This document shows positions 43,092 to 51,556 of a DNA stretch of 64,000 bases, piece after piece (positions within the stretch are counted from its first letter, which is position 1; each line of letters begins with the position of its first letter). A program made the translations under genes and the position numbers. The notes under the pieces were generated by a model. The model had not been told where the DNA came from. It did not search any database and was given only the letters and a program-made list of their open reading frames with translations. Origin of the DNA: Janthinobacterium sp. PAMC25594 (GTDB taxonomy: Bacteria; Pseudomonadota; Gammaproteobacteria; Burkholderiales; Burkholderiaceae_D); the NCBI RefSeq assembly GCF_019443505.1, contig NZ_CP080377.1:3596001-3660000 (forward strand). The letters are read 5' to 3'.

Positions 43092-43126
43092 GTAGGTCGG
43101 CTTAGCCGGAACGGCGTAAGCCGACA
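43092..43126 (+). repeat. REP-like hairpin, unit D
   Basis: GTAGGTCGG-C-TTAGCCG, GAA loop, CGGCGTAA-G-CCGACA. It lies 12 bp from the hpd stop codon and can act as the 3' end structure of that gene. Together with unit C it makes a head-to-head pair, the opposite layout to A/B. Confidence 0.85.
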
Positions 43127-43138
43127 AACACCACCAGC

Positions 43139-44266
<1,128 letters not shown>

Positions 44267-44351
44267 GATGTCTCCTCCAAGAAGTAGCGCACAGTATAGG
44301 CGTGGGTCACGGGCATTAAATGCCAAAGATCTCCCGAACAATCATGATTTG

Positions 44352-44366
44352 CGCAATAATATTGCG
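44352..44366. promoter_or_regulatory. Inverted repeat in the hpd/lrp-type spacer, likely operator
   Basis: CGCAAT-AAT-ATTGCG is a perfect 6-bp-arm inverted repeat with a 3-bp AT-rich centre, 26 bp before the regulator start and 86 bp before hpd. Lrp/AsnC proteins bind such AT-centred palindromes. Position and symmetry suggest the neighbouring regulator binds here and controls both directions; this was not tested. Confidence 0.55.
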
Positions 44367-44391
44367 TGAAACGAGAACCACCGGAGGGAGC

Positions 44392-44916
44392 ATGAGCAAA
44401 ATTACGCTGGATAAAACGGACCGCAAGATCCTTGCCGTCCTGCAGGCCGATGGCCGCCTGTCGAATCAGGACGTGGCCGAACAGGTCAGCCTGTCGCCGT
44501 CGCCATGCTTGCGCCGCGTCAAACGGCTGGAAGAAGCGGGCGTGATCCGCCAGTACGTGGCCCTGCTGGACCCGGAAAAGATCGGCCTGGGCTTGCTCGC
44601 TTACGTGAATGTACGCCTGGAAAAGCACAGCGACGCCACCGCACACAGCACGGCGCGCGTGCTGGCGCCGAATCTGGTGACGAATACCTCGCCGCGCGCC
44701 GACTTCGCCGTGGCCGTGGCGCATTGGCCGGAAGTGGTGGCCTGCTACGCGATGACGGGCGAAATGGATTATTTATTACGCGTGCACGTGGAAGACATGG
44801 AGCATTTCTCGCGCTTCATGATGGCAACCCTGTTGCGCCACCCGGCCGTGCTGGACGTCAAATCGAGCTTTGCCTTGCAGCGCATCAAGGATACGACGGC
44901 ACTGCCCTTATTGTGA
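44392..44916 (+). CDS. Lrp/AsnC-family transcriptional regulator
   Basis: A 174-residue protein. ATG 44392 has GGAGGG immediately upstream. The N-terminal HTH (LDKTDRKILAVLQADGRLSNQDVAEQVSLSPSPCLRRVKRLEEAGVI) is textbook AsnC type. The C-terminal RAM effector domain has CYAMTGEMDYLLRVHVEDMEHFSRFM. It is divergent from hpd and so probably controls tyrosine/phenylalanine breakdown in response to an aromatic amino acid. Its 3' end overlaps the convergent acetyltransferase gene by 9 bp. Confidence 0.93.
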   Translation: MSKITLDKTDRKILAVLQADGRLSNQDVAEQVSLSPSPCLRRVKRLEEAGVIRQYVALLDPEKIGLGLLAYVNVRLEKHSDATAHSTARVLAPNLVTNTSPRADFAVAVAHWPEVVACYAMTGEMDYLLRVHVEDMEHFSRFMMATLLRHPAVLDVKSSFALQRIKDTTALPLL

Positions 44917-45612
44917 TGGCGGCCCGGGCTGCTTCTTGCGCCCCGGCAAGCGCTCCCACAGTTTGCTGGCGGCGCGCGCATTCGCCTTGAACGTGTAGTC
45001 GAACATGGCAAACTGCTCCTGCACGGCTTCCTGCAGCATGCTGGTCGGGTTCGGCGGCAATAGTTTCAAATAAGCATCCGCTTCGCCATAGTCGCGCTGG
45101 ATTTCCATGCCCGCCTTCTTGGCGATATGCATCATCGTCTTGTTGGACGACAAGCAATGCATGTACAGGGTATCGACATCGTTGTTGCGGCAGTGTATCG
45201 CCGCCCGCTCGAACAGTTTCGAACCGACGCCCATGCCGCGCATGGATTTCGACACGGACACGCCAAACTCGGCCACCTGCTCCTTGTCCGTCACGACACT
45301 TTTCGCCGGCGACTGGTCCTTCGGCGCGAACGCCAGATGCCCCACGCCCACCAGCTTGAACAGGCTGTTGTAGACACCATAAATCATGTCGCGCGAGAAA
45401 TCCATCTTCTGCACGTACTGCGCCACGAGCTCATCAGGCAAGGTGCTGCCGAAGCGCAGCAGGCGGTCGCTTTTCTCCAGCGACAGAAAATGCTTCATCA
45501 TGCGGCGCCGGTCGCGCTCATGCAACTGCTTGACGAGCACGCTCGGACGCCCGCCGCCGCTACGACTGAGCCAGCGGCGAAACGGATTTTGAAACAGCTT
45601 GGGTAAGGTCAC
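44908..45612 (-). CDS. GNAT-family N-acetyltransferase
   Basis: A 234-residue protein. The frame continues upstream with a basic, unlikely sequence; the GTG at 45612 is chosen because AGGAG lies 6 nt before it. The acetyl-CoA binding region is VSVSKSMRGMGVGSKLFERAAIHC (motif A with R-x-x-G-x-G), followed by LYMHCLSSNKTMMHIAKKAGMEI (motif B). The substrate is unknown. A basic tail (ARAASKLWERLPGRKKQPG) ends the protein. It stands alone between convergent lrp and cca. Confidence 0.8.
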   Translation of the reverse strand: MTLPKLFQNPFRRWLSRSGGGRPSVLVKQLHERDRRRMMKHFLSLEKSDRLLRFGSTLPDELVAQYVQKMDFSRDMIYGVYNSLFKLVGVGHLAFAPKDQSPAKSVVTDKEQVAEFGVSVSKSMRGMGVGSKLFERAAIHCRNNDVDTLYMHCLSSNKTMMHIAKKAGMEIQRDYGEADAYLKLLPPNPTSMLQEAVQEQFAMFDYTFKANARAASKLWERLPGRKKQPGPPSQ

Positions 45613-45698
45613 GACGACTCCTGGGGCGGTGCTGCGGCACGTCAGGCCGGCATTGTGCAGTGCAACATTATGGCGCCATTGTAGCCTATTCCCGCCAT

Positions 45699-46796
45699 TC
45701 AAGCCTGGGCCAGGAATGCTTGCACGGCGGCAACCCGCGCCGCATGGATGACTTCGGGAATGCGTTTCGGCTCCGCGCAGCCCTGCGCCAGCGCGCCCGC
45801 GTTGACGGCGCGCGCCGCGTCGAGGCCGCCCTGCAACCGCGCCGCCTGGGGGAAGCCGCCCGCGACCAGCCCATCGCACGCCACCGCTTGCAGCAGTTGC
45901 GCAAAGCGCTGCGGCTTGCGCAAGCCGTCGCAGCGTTCGCACAAGCTCACCACGGCTTCGGCGTGCAAGTCCAGCGCGCCGTTGATCTGCTCCAGCTCGC
46001 GCGCCGCCATGACGGCCAGCTCGCGGCACTCGTTAGGCACGCGCAGGCGCTCGCTCAGCTGCTCGATGGCATCCTTGCTCACATGCAGCATCAGGGCGGC
46101 GAAGCGCACGGGCAAGTCAAGGCCTTGCGCGGCCGCATGGTCGATGACCTGCAGCAAGCGCTCGCTCAACTGGATTTCCCCCATGATGCGCGCCAGGGCG
46201 CCGCACTCGTGCAGCACCGCCAGCATGCGCGACGGCCGCGCTTCCATCAATCCTTTCGCCACTTCCTGCCACACGCGCTCGGCCACCAGGGCATCGACTT
46301 CGCCATCAAGCACCATGCGGCGCATCAGTTCCATGGTGGCCGGTGCGACAGTAAAACCGTCGAAACGGGCGGCGAAGCGGGCCAGGCGCAAGATGCGCAC
46401 GGGGTCTTCGCCGAACGCGTCGGAGACGTGGCGGAAGATTTTGTTCTCGATATCCTGAATGCCGCCGAACGGGTCGGTCAACGTCCCGTCCTCGGCTTGC
46501 GCGATGGCGTTGATGGTCAGATCGCGCCGCACCAGGTCGTCTTCCAGGGTGACGTCGGGCGCCGTGTGGAAGACAAAGCCCCGGTAGCCGGGGGCAGTCT
46601 TGCGTTCCGTGCGGGCCAGCGCGTATTCTTCCTGCGTCTTCGGGTGCAAAAACACGGGGAAATCCTTGCCGACGGGGCGGAAGCCCTGGCGCAGCATGTC
46701 TTCCGGCGTGGCGCCCACGACGACGTGGTCGTGGTCTTTCACGGGCAAGCCCAGCAGTTGGTCGCGCACCGCGCCACCGACCGTGTATATCTTCAT
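45699..46796 (-). CDS. cca: CCA tRNA nucleotidyltransferase, short form lacking the HD motif
   Basis: A 365-residue class II enzyme that adds or repairs the 3' CCA of tRNAs. The catalytic head is complete: GGAVRD (7-12), DHDHVVVG with the DxD carboxylates, RRDLTINAIA and the GEDPVRILRLARFAARF nucleotide-selecting region. The E. coli enzyme is 412 residues and carries a C-terminal HD phosphohydrolase domain; here the HPEIDTGxH-like stretch is missing and the HD position reads ALMLHVSKD. The phosphodiesterase/phosphatase activities are therefore probably lost. The start lies 12 bp after the glutathione transferase stop. Confidence 0.93.
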   Translation of the reverse strand: MKIYTVGGAVRDQLLGLPVKDHDHVVVGATPEDMLRQGFRPVGKDFPVFLHPKTQEEYALARTERKTAPGYRGFVFHTAPDVTLEDDLVRRDLTINAIAQAEDGTLTDPFGGIQDIENKIFRHVSDAFGEDPVRILRLARFAARFDGFTVAPATMELMRRMVLDGEVDALVAERVWQEVAKGLMEARPSRMLAVLHECGALARIMGEIQLSERLLQVIDHAAAQGLDLPVRFAALMLHVSKDAIEQLSERLRVPNECRELAVMAARELEQINGALDLHAEAVVSLCERCDGLRKPQRFAQLLQAVACDGLVAGGFPQAARLQGGLDAARAVNAGALAQGCAEPKRIPEVIHAARVAAVQAFLAQA

Positions 46797-46808
46797 AACA
46801 CTCTTTTC

Positions 46809-47525
46809 TTAATCAGGCAGTTCCGCGTCGTGCTTGGCCGCGACTTCCGTCTCCGCCAGCGCTGCCGAGATCCAGCGCGCCACGGCCGGGTGCGCCTGCA
46901 CGCGCTCGCAATACGCGTTCAGCGCCGGCGCCAGCGACACGTCATACGTGCGGAAACGCATGACGACGGGGGCAAAATACGCATCGGCGATGGAAAACTC
47001 GCCAAACAGGAATTGGTGGTGGCCAAAGCGCGATAAACACTCTTCCCAGATTTCGCTGATGCGGCCAATGTCCGCCTGCGCGGCGGCCGTGCGGCCACGG
47101 CCCGGCAACTTCGCCTTGATATTCATCGACATGTCCGTGCGCAAGCCGGTAAAGCCCGAATGCATTTCCGCGCAGACACAGCGCGCCATCGCGCGCGCGG
47201 CCACGTCTTGCGGCCACAGGTGTTTATCAGGAAACTGCTCGGCCAGATATTCGCAGATGGCCAGGCTGTCCCAGATCGTGATCTCGCCCGCCAGCAGCAC
47301 GGGTACGCGGCCGCAGGCCGAATAGGCGGCGATTTTGGTGGCCGTATCGCTCTGGTCGAGCAGCACGCGCACTTCCTGGAACGGGATGCCGAACGCCGTC
47401 ATGGCCACCCACGGGCGCATCGACCACGACGAATAATTCTTGTTGCCAATGATGAGGGTCAGGCCCGGCTCGCGCGCGGCAGCCAGGGTTTGCGTGAGGC
47501 TGGGATCAAGGATGGTCGTTTGCAT
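46809..47525 (-). CDS. Glutathione S-transferase family protein
   Basis: A 238-residue protein with the thioredoxin-like N-terminal domain (LTLIIGNKNYSSWSMRPWVAM) in which the Ser of SSWS is the probable glutathione-activating residue. The conserved cis-Pro (GRVPVL) and the DSLAICEYLAE motif binding the gamma-glutamyl group are present. The C-terminal helical domain follows (EFSIADAYFAPVVMRF). It probably detoxifies electrophiles; the true substrate is unknown. It lies between slt and cca on the same strand, likely one operon. Confidence 0.88.
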   Translation of the reverse strand: MQTTILDPSLTQTLAAAREPGLTLIIGNKNYSSWSMRPWVAMTAFGIPFQEVRVLLDQSDTATKIAAYSACGRVPVLLAGEITIWDSLAICEYLAEQFPDKHLWPQDVAARAMARCVCAEMHSGFTGLRTDMSMNIKAKLPGRGRTAAAQADIGRISEIWEECLSRFGHHQFLFGEFSIADAYFAPVVMRFRTYDVSLAPALNAYCERVQAHPAVARWISAALAETEVAAKHDAELPD

Positions 47526-47547
47526 GGTCGGATATCAATTCATTGGG

Positions 47548-49527
47548 TTACGGCAAATCGGCCGCGATGGCGCTGTTTTTCGGTCCCACGGTACCCAGCC
47601 GCGCTTTCAGCGACTGCGGGCGCTTCTCGAACAGGGCCGCGTAATACGTGGCGTTGGCCATCACGTTTTTCACGTAGCCGCGCGTTTCCGTGTACGGAAT
47701 CGTTTCGGCGAAGACGGCGCCTTCCAGCGGCCGCGTCATGGTGGCGCGCCAGATGCGCAAGCGCCCCGGCCCCGCGTTGTAGGCGGCGCTGGCCAGCACT
47801 TGCGAACCGTCGAGGCCGCCAAGCACCATGTTCAGGTAATTCGTGCCCAGCAAGACGTTGGTGCGCACGTCGCTCAAGGTTTCCGTGACGAAATCGGTGA
47901 GACCGATCTTCTTGGCGACATAACGGGCCGTCGACGGCATCACCTGCATCAAACCGGACGCGCCCACATGCGACTGCGCATCCATGATGAAGCGCGATTC
48001 CTGGCGGATCAAGCCATACACCCAGGCTTTATCCAGACCCAGGGTTTGCGTGGCCGGGTGCATGACGTCGTCGTGCGGCGTCGGGTAGCGTTGCGTGTAG
48101 TCCACTTCCAGGCGCGTGCGGTCGGACGTATTGACCATACGGTCGAGCACATTGTTCTGGCGCGCAAATTCCGCGGCCGCCAGATGCTGGCGATCCGTCA
48201 TCGAACGCAATTCCCAGTTCCACTCGCGCGTGCCCTCGAAGCGCAAGCGCATGTTGAAAAATTTCAAGGCGCGCTGCAAGCCCGGATTGGCGGCCATGGC
48301 GGCGATTTCCGTCGGCGTGACGGGCTGGCCCGGCGGCGGCAGCACCAGATGGTTGCCCAGCTCTTCATTGGCCAGCAAGCCGTAGAAATTCGACTGGTCG
48401 GCAATCGTGCGGTACAGGGTGTCGGCTTGCGCATTCGGGCGGCCCGGCGTTTCCGCCTGCTGCGCGCGCGCCAGCCAGTAGACCCAGGTGGGATCCGTGC
48501 GCAGCGAGGCCGGCATGGCCTGGATCGACGACTTCACCACAGGCCAGTTGCCTTCGCGCAAGGCAATGCGCGCTTTCCACTGCATCTGCTCTTGGGTCAA
48601 CGGTGCGCCATTAGATTTTTGCCAATATTCAAACGCTTCCGGCACCAGCGAATACGACGCCTGCAGAGCCAGGTTGGCCCAGCCGATGGCCTGTTCCTGC
48701 GCGGTCAGTTGCGCGCTGGCTTTTTGCAAGGCCACCACGCCCAGTTTCAGGGTACTTTTCGCCATGCGGCCGATGGCCACCAAGTACATTTCATGGTCGG
48801 CGCGGCTGGGTCCAGGTCCCTTGGCCAGCATCAGCGCCGGCAAATCGATCGCTTGCGCCATCTTCGCGTCGGACGCGCCCAGCAGCAGCGCGATGCGGCG
48901 CGCCGGGCCCGTGGCGTTGGTCTGGCCCGCCAGGCGGATTTGCGCCCACAGGTCGTTCGTGTCGAACTGGCCATTTTGCGCCAAGACCGCGATCAGGCTG
49001 CCGCACGCTTCACCATAGCCGGGCGGCGACACCAACAGATTGCGCGCTTCGGGCGCCACATTCTGCCCCTTGGCCGCGCGCGACATCAGCGCGTAGCACT
49101 TGAGCTGGGTATCGTCGTCGAGCGCGAATTGCGGATATTGCTCGTCAAACACGACCCAGTCGCGCTTGCGGCCCAGTTCCAGCAGCCAGTCGTTGCGGAA
49201 ACGGTCGGCGATGGCGCTGCCCTTGTAGCGATTCAGGTAATCGCGAAATTGCGCCTCGGTCAGCAGTTTGATGCGCGGTTTCAGCCGATAATAGTCAACA
49301 TACGATGGAATCTGGTAATTCGTCAGGCGCCCCGCATAAAAGTCGGCTTTTTCGGCGTCATCCTTGCGCGCGGCGTCGCGCAGCAGCAGGAAGGCATCGT
49401 CCTCGCTGCGCGTGTCGGGTGCGGCAGGAGAGACGGTGGCGGACACCTGGGCCAGGGCGGCCAGGGGGGACAAGGCCGATGCAACACACAGCATCGTGCC
49501 GGCAATCCATTTCAGTGGGGAAATCAA
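47548..49527 (-). CDS. slt: Soluble lytic murein transglycosylase
   Basis: A 659-residue periplasmic enzyme that cleaves peptidoglycan to 1,6-anhydro-muropeptides. A TTG start at 49527 gives a signal peptide (WIAGTMLCVASALSPLAALAQ). The long alpha-helical U-shaped superhelix fills residues 40-480. The catalytic GH23 domain has the active-site Glu510 in LIRQESRF, then SGLMQVMPSTARYVAKKIG and ASAAYNAGPGRLRIW. Length fits the Slt70 family. The gene lies 32 bp from the divergent cyclo-ligase, so the promoters must overlap. Confidence 0.92.
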   Translation of the reverse strand: MISPLKWIAGTMLCVASALSPLAALAQVSATVSPAAPDTRSEDDAFLLLRDAARKDDAEKADFYAGRLTNYQIPSYVDYYRLKPRIKLLTEAQFRDYLNRYKGSAIADRFRNDWLLELGRKRDWVVFDEQYPQFALDDDTQLKCYALMSRAAKGQNVAPEARNLLVSPPGYGEACGSLIAVLAQNGQFDTNDLWAQIRLAGQTNATGPARRIALLLGASDAKMAQAIDLPALMLAKGPGPSRADHEMYLVAIGRMAKSTLKLGVVALQKASAQLTAQEQAIGWANLALQASYSLVPEAFEYWQKSNGAPLTQEQMQWKARIALREGNWPVVKSSIQAMPASLRTDPTWVYWLARAQQAETPGRPNAQADTLYRTIADQSNFYGLLANEELGNHLVLPPPGQPVTPTEIAAMAANPGLQRALKFFNMRLRFEGTREWNWELRSMTDRQHLAAAEFARQNNVLDRMVNTSDRTRLEVDYTQRYPTPHDDVMHPATQTLGLDKAWVYGLIRQESRFIMDAQSHVGASGLMQVMPSTARYVAKKIGLTDFVTETLSDVRTNVLLGTNYLNMVLGGLDGSQVLASAAYNAGPGRLRIWRATMTRPLEGAVFAETIPYTETRGYVKNVMANATYYAALFEKRPQSLKARLGTVGPKNSAIAADLP

Positions 49528-49559
49528 TGTACGACTCTCAATCTTAACTTGATGGTGAT

Positions 49560-50159
49560 ATGAATAGCGACCCTAGAATAACATGCGATCCGGCTACACG
49601 GCCACCCATTGCGCCACAGGACAAAGCCGGCTTGCGCAAGGCCCTGCTGGCGACCCGCCGCGCCCTGCCCGACGCCACGCGCTCGCAATGGGATGCGGCC
49701 ATCGCGCAACGCCTGCTGGACTGGTGCGCGCAGGAAAAAGTCGAGGAACTGGGCGTGTACTGGCCCCTGCACGGCGAGCCGGACTTGCACGGCGCGTATG
49801 CCCAGCTGGCCGCGCGCGGCGTGCAATTAAGTTTACCCGTGGTGCTGGAAAAGCATGCGCCGCTGGCATTTTCCGACTGGACACCGGGCGAGCCCATGGT
49901 CAAGGATGGCATGGGCGTGGCCGTGCCGGCCCGGTTGCGCCTGCGTCCGGCGCCCTCCACCCTGCTCGTGCCCTGCCTGGGTTTTAACCACGAACGATTT
50001 CGCCTCGGCTATGGCGGCGGCTACTATGACCGCACCCTGGCGGCCACGCCCCGTCCGCGCACTCTGGGCATCGCCTATGTCTGCCTGGCGGCAAGTTTCC
50101 CTAACGGCGAATACGACATCGCCCTCGATCACATCGTGACCGAGGGCGACTTTTTCTGA
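49560..50159 (+). CDS. 5-formyltetrahydrofolate cyclo-ligase
   Basis: A 199-residue enzyme (YgfA/Fau/MTHFS) that uses ATP to convert 5-formyl-THF to 5,10-methenyl-THF. KAGLRKALLATRRAL near the N-terminus and the ATP loop RLGYGGGYYDR near residue 151 are diagnostic. The N-terminal 20 residues look disordered; a later start is possible. In E. coli the 6S RNA gene ssrS lies beside this gene, but here there is no room upstream and none was seen. Its end converges on metF with a 15-bp gap. Confidence 0.9.
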   Translation: MNSDPRITCDPATRPPIAPQDKAGLRKALLATRRALPDATRSQWDAAIAQRLLDWCAQEKVEELGVYWPLHGEPDLHGAYAQLAARGVQLSLPVVLEKHAPLAFSDWTPGEPMVKDGMGVAVPARLRLRPAPSTLLVPCLGFNHERFRLGYGGGYYDRTLAATPRPRTLGIAYVCLAASFPNGEYDIALDHIVTEGDFF

Positions 50160-50174
50160 CGAATCAGACGGCGA

Positions 50175-51011
50175 TTATTTGACCAGGCGCTGCCACAGTG
50201 CGGTCGTGGGCGCCGCCTGGTTCATGCTATAGAAATGCAAGCCTGGCGCGCCGCCTTCCAGCAAGCGCTCGCACAAGCCCGTCACCACGTCCAGGCCAAA
50301 AGCCTTGATGGACGCGCTGTCGTCGCCGAAGCTGGCCAGTTTCAGACGCACCCAGCGTGGAATTTCCGCGCCGCACATGTCCGAAAAGCGCATCAATTGC
50401 GTGTAATTCGTGATCGGCATGATGCCGGCCACGATGGGCACGTTGATGCCCATCTTCTGCGTCTGCTCGACAAACTGGAAATACGCGTCGGCATTGTAGA
50501 AGTACTGGGTGATGGCCGCATCGGCACCCGCCTGCACCTTGCGCGCGAACGCGTTCAAGTCGTCCTGCGGCGAACGGGCTTGCGGGTGCACTTCCGGATA
50601 GGCGGCCACTTCGATATGAAAATGGTCGCCCGTCTCGGCGCGGATGAATTCCACCAGCTCGTTGGCGTAGCGAAACTCGCCCGAGGCGCCGTAGCCGCTG
50701 GGCAAGTCACCGCGCAAGGCGACGATACGGCTCACGCCGGCCGCCTTGAAGTCGGCCAGCACGGCGCGGATCGATGCGCGCGAACCGCCCACGCAAGACA
50801 GATGGGGCGCGGCTTGTTCGCCGGCCGCCAGGATCTCGCGCACGGTATCGAGCGTGCCCTGCTGCGTGGTGCCACCGGCGCCGAAGGTCACCGAGAAATA
50901 CTTCGGCTGCAATTCAGACAACTTGATCCGCGTGGCGCGCAGCTTTTCCGCCCCTTCCGGGGTTTTCGGCGGGAAAAACTCAATACTGAAATTATGCTTT
51001 TCCATCGTCAT
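50175..51011 (-). CDS. metF: Methylenetetrahydrofolate reductase
   Basis: A 278-residue flavoprotein that makes 5-methyl-THF for methionine synthesis. Landmarks are FSIEFFPPKTPEGAEKL at the N-terminus with the active-site Glu, SVTFGAGGTTQQGT, IVALRGDLP, and the FAD/folate region AAITQYFYNADAYFQFV. Either ATG 51011 or ATG 51005 is possible; the reading frame overlaps the end of the upstream holin-like gene, so translation is coupled. It is the last gene of the ahcY-holin-metF group and benefits from SAH riboswitch control if the transcript reads through. Confidence 0.96.
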   Translation of the reverse strand: MTMEKHNFSIEFFPPKTPEGAEKLRATRIKLSELQPKYFSVTFGAGGTTQQGTLDTVREILAAGEQAAPHLSCVGGSRASIRAVLADFKAAGVSRIVALRGDLPSGYGASGEFRYANELVEFIRAETGDHFHIEVAAYPEVHPQARSPQDDLNAFARKVQAGADAAITQYFYNADAYFQFVEQTQKMGINVPIVAGIMPITNYTQLMRFSDMCGAEIPRWVRLKLASFGDDSASIKAFGLDVVTGLCERLLEGGAPGLHFYSMNQAAPTTALWQRLVK

Positions 51012-51348
51012 TACTCAAAAGTAAGGTCGACAAGGCCCAGGAAATGATGCTGTACAGAATGGCACCACCCACGGCAGACCAGAAACTGGCGACATGGAAA
51101 CCATCGATCACCTGCGCCACCAGCCAGAACAGGAAGCCGTTGATGATCAAAATGAACAGACCCAGCGACAAAAACGTCACGGGCAGGGTCAAGAGGATCA
51201 GCAAGGGACGGATCAGCGCATTGACCAGCCCCAGCACGGCGGCGGCCAGCAGCGCCGTCCAGCCGCTGCTCATCGTCACCGAGTGCATCAGGTAAGGAAC
51301 GGCAAACAGGGCTGCCGCATTGATAAACCAAATCAGTAGCAAGCGCAT
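50992..51348 (-). CDS. Phage-holin-family (PF04020-like) membrane protein
   Basis: A 118-residue protein with four hydrophobic segments (about 3-23, 28-48, 54-77 and 88-112). The middle NALIRPLLILLTLPVTFLSLGLFILIINGFLFWLVAQVI is typical of the TerC-unrelated 4-TM holin_4_2 family found in non-phage genomes. There is no sign of a prophage. It sits between ahcY and metF, an arrangement common in betaproteobacteria, and its 3' end overlaps metF by about 20 bp. The function in the methyl cycle is unknown. Confidence 0.75.
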   Translation of the reverse strand: MRLLLIWFINAAALFAVPYLMHSVTMSSGWTALLAAAVLGLVNALIRPLLILLTLPVTFLSLGLFILIINGFLFWLVAQVIDGFHVASFWSAVGGAILYSIISWALSTLLLSNDDGKA

Positions 51349-51360
51349 TTCTCTAGCCTG

Positions 51361-51398
51361 TCAAAAAAGATATTAAGACAGCACAGTAACGGCTGTCT
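51361..51398 (-). terminator. Possible attenuator ahead of the holin-metF genes
   Basis: On the minus strand AGACAGC and GCTGTCT pair (7 bp) over a 9-nt loop and are followed by TAATATCTTTTTT. The T-rich tract suggests a weak terminator between ahcY and the holin-metF pair, ending just before the holin-like ribosome-binding site. Confidence 0.45.
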
Positions 51399-51421
51399 CT
51401 AACGATACACCGATCAGTCTT

Positions 51422-51552
51422 GTTGCCTCAGGAACCGTAGCGAGCGGATGCGCGGCGTGGCCGAGAAGCGCAGCTGTGCTAAGCACGGGGCCGCCGAGGC
51501 AGTGAGCATCGCCGGCCGCGCCCCGCGCCGCGCAGTAGGTTCATGAGGCAAC
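51422..51552. other. 131-nt structured element with long terminal inverted repeat
   Basis: GTTGCCTCA-G-GAACC at one end and GGTTC-A-TGAGGCAAC at the other pair over 14 bp with one mismatch. Inside, TGCGCGGCG pairs with CGCCGCGCA (9 bp), then GGCCG with CGGCC, and a small GTGC-TAA-GCAC hairpin lies near the apex. The whole can fold as one long rod. It begins 4 nt after the ahcY stop on the minus strand. It could be a small RNA, a 3'-UTR structure of ahcY or a mobile palindromic (MITE/REP-like) insertion. No coding sense was found. Confidence 0.6.
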
Positions 51553-51556
51553 CATC

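Noticed and set aside
44908..46029. A longer acetyltransferase frame beginning at 46029
   Set aside because: The first 139 codons overlap cca in antisense and are Arg/Gly/Ala-rich. A GTG with AGGAG at 45612 is the supported start.
49528..49559. A 6S RNA gene next to the cyclo-ligase, as in E. coli
   Set aside because: Only 32 bp separate slt and the cyclo-ligase gene, so there is no room for it there.
50992..51348. Prophage remnant suggested by the holin-like gene
   Set aside because: No other phage genes or attachment sites surround it, and this ahcY-holin-metF order is a normal chromosomal one.
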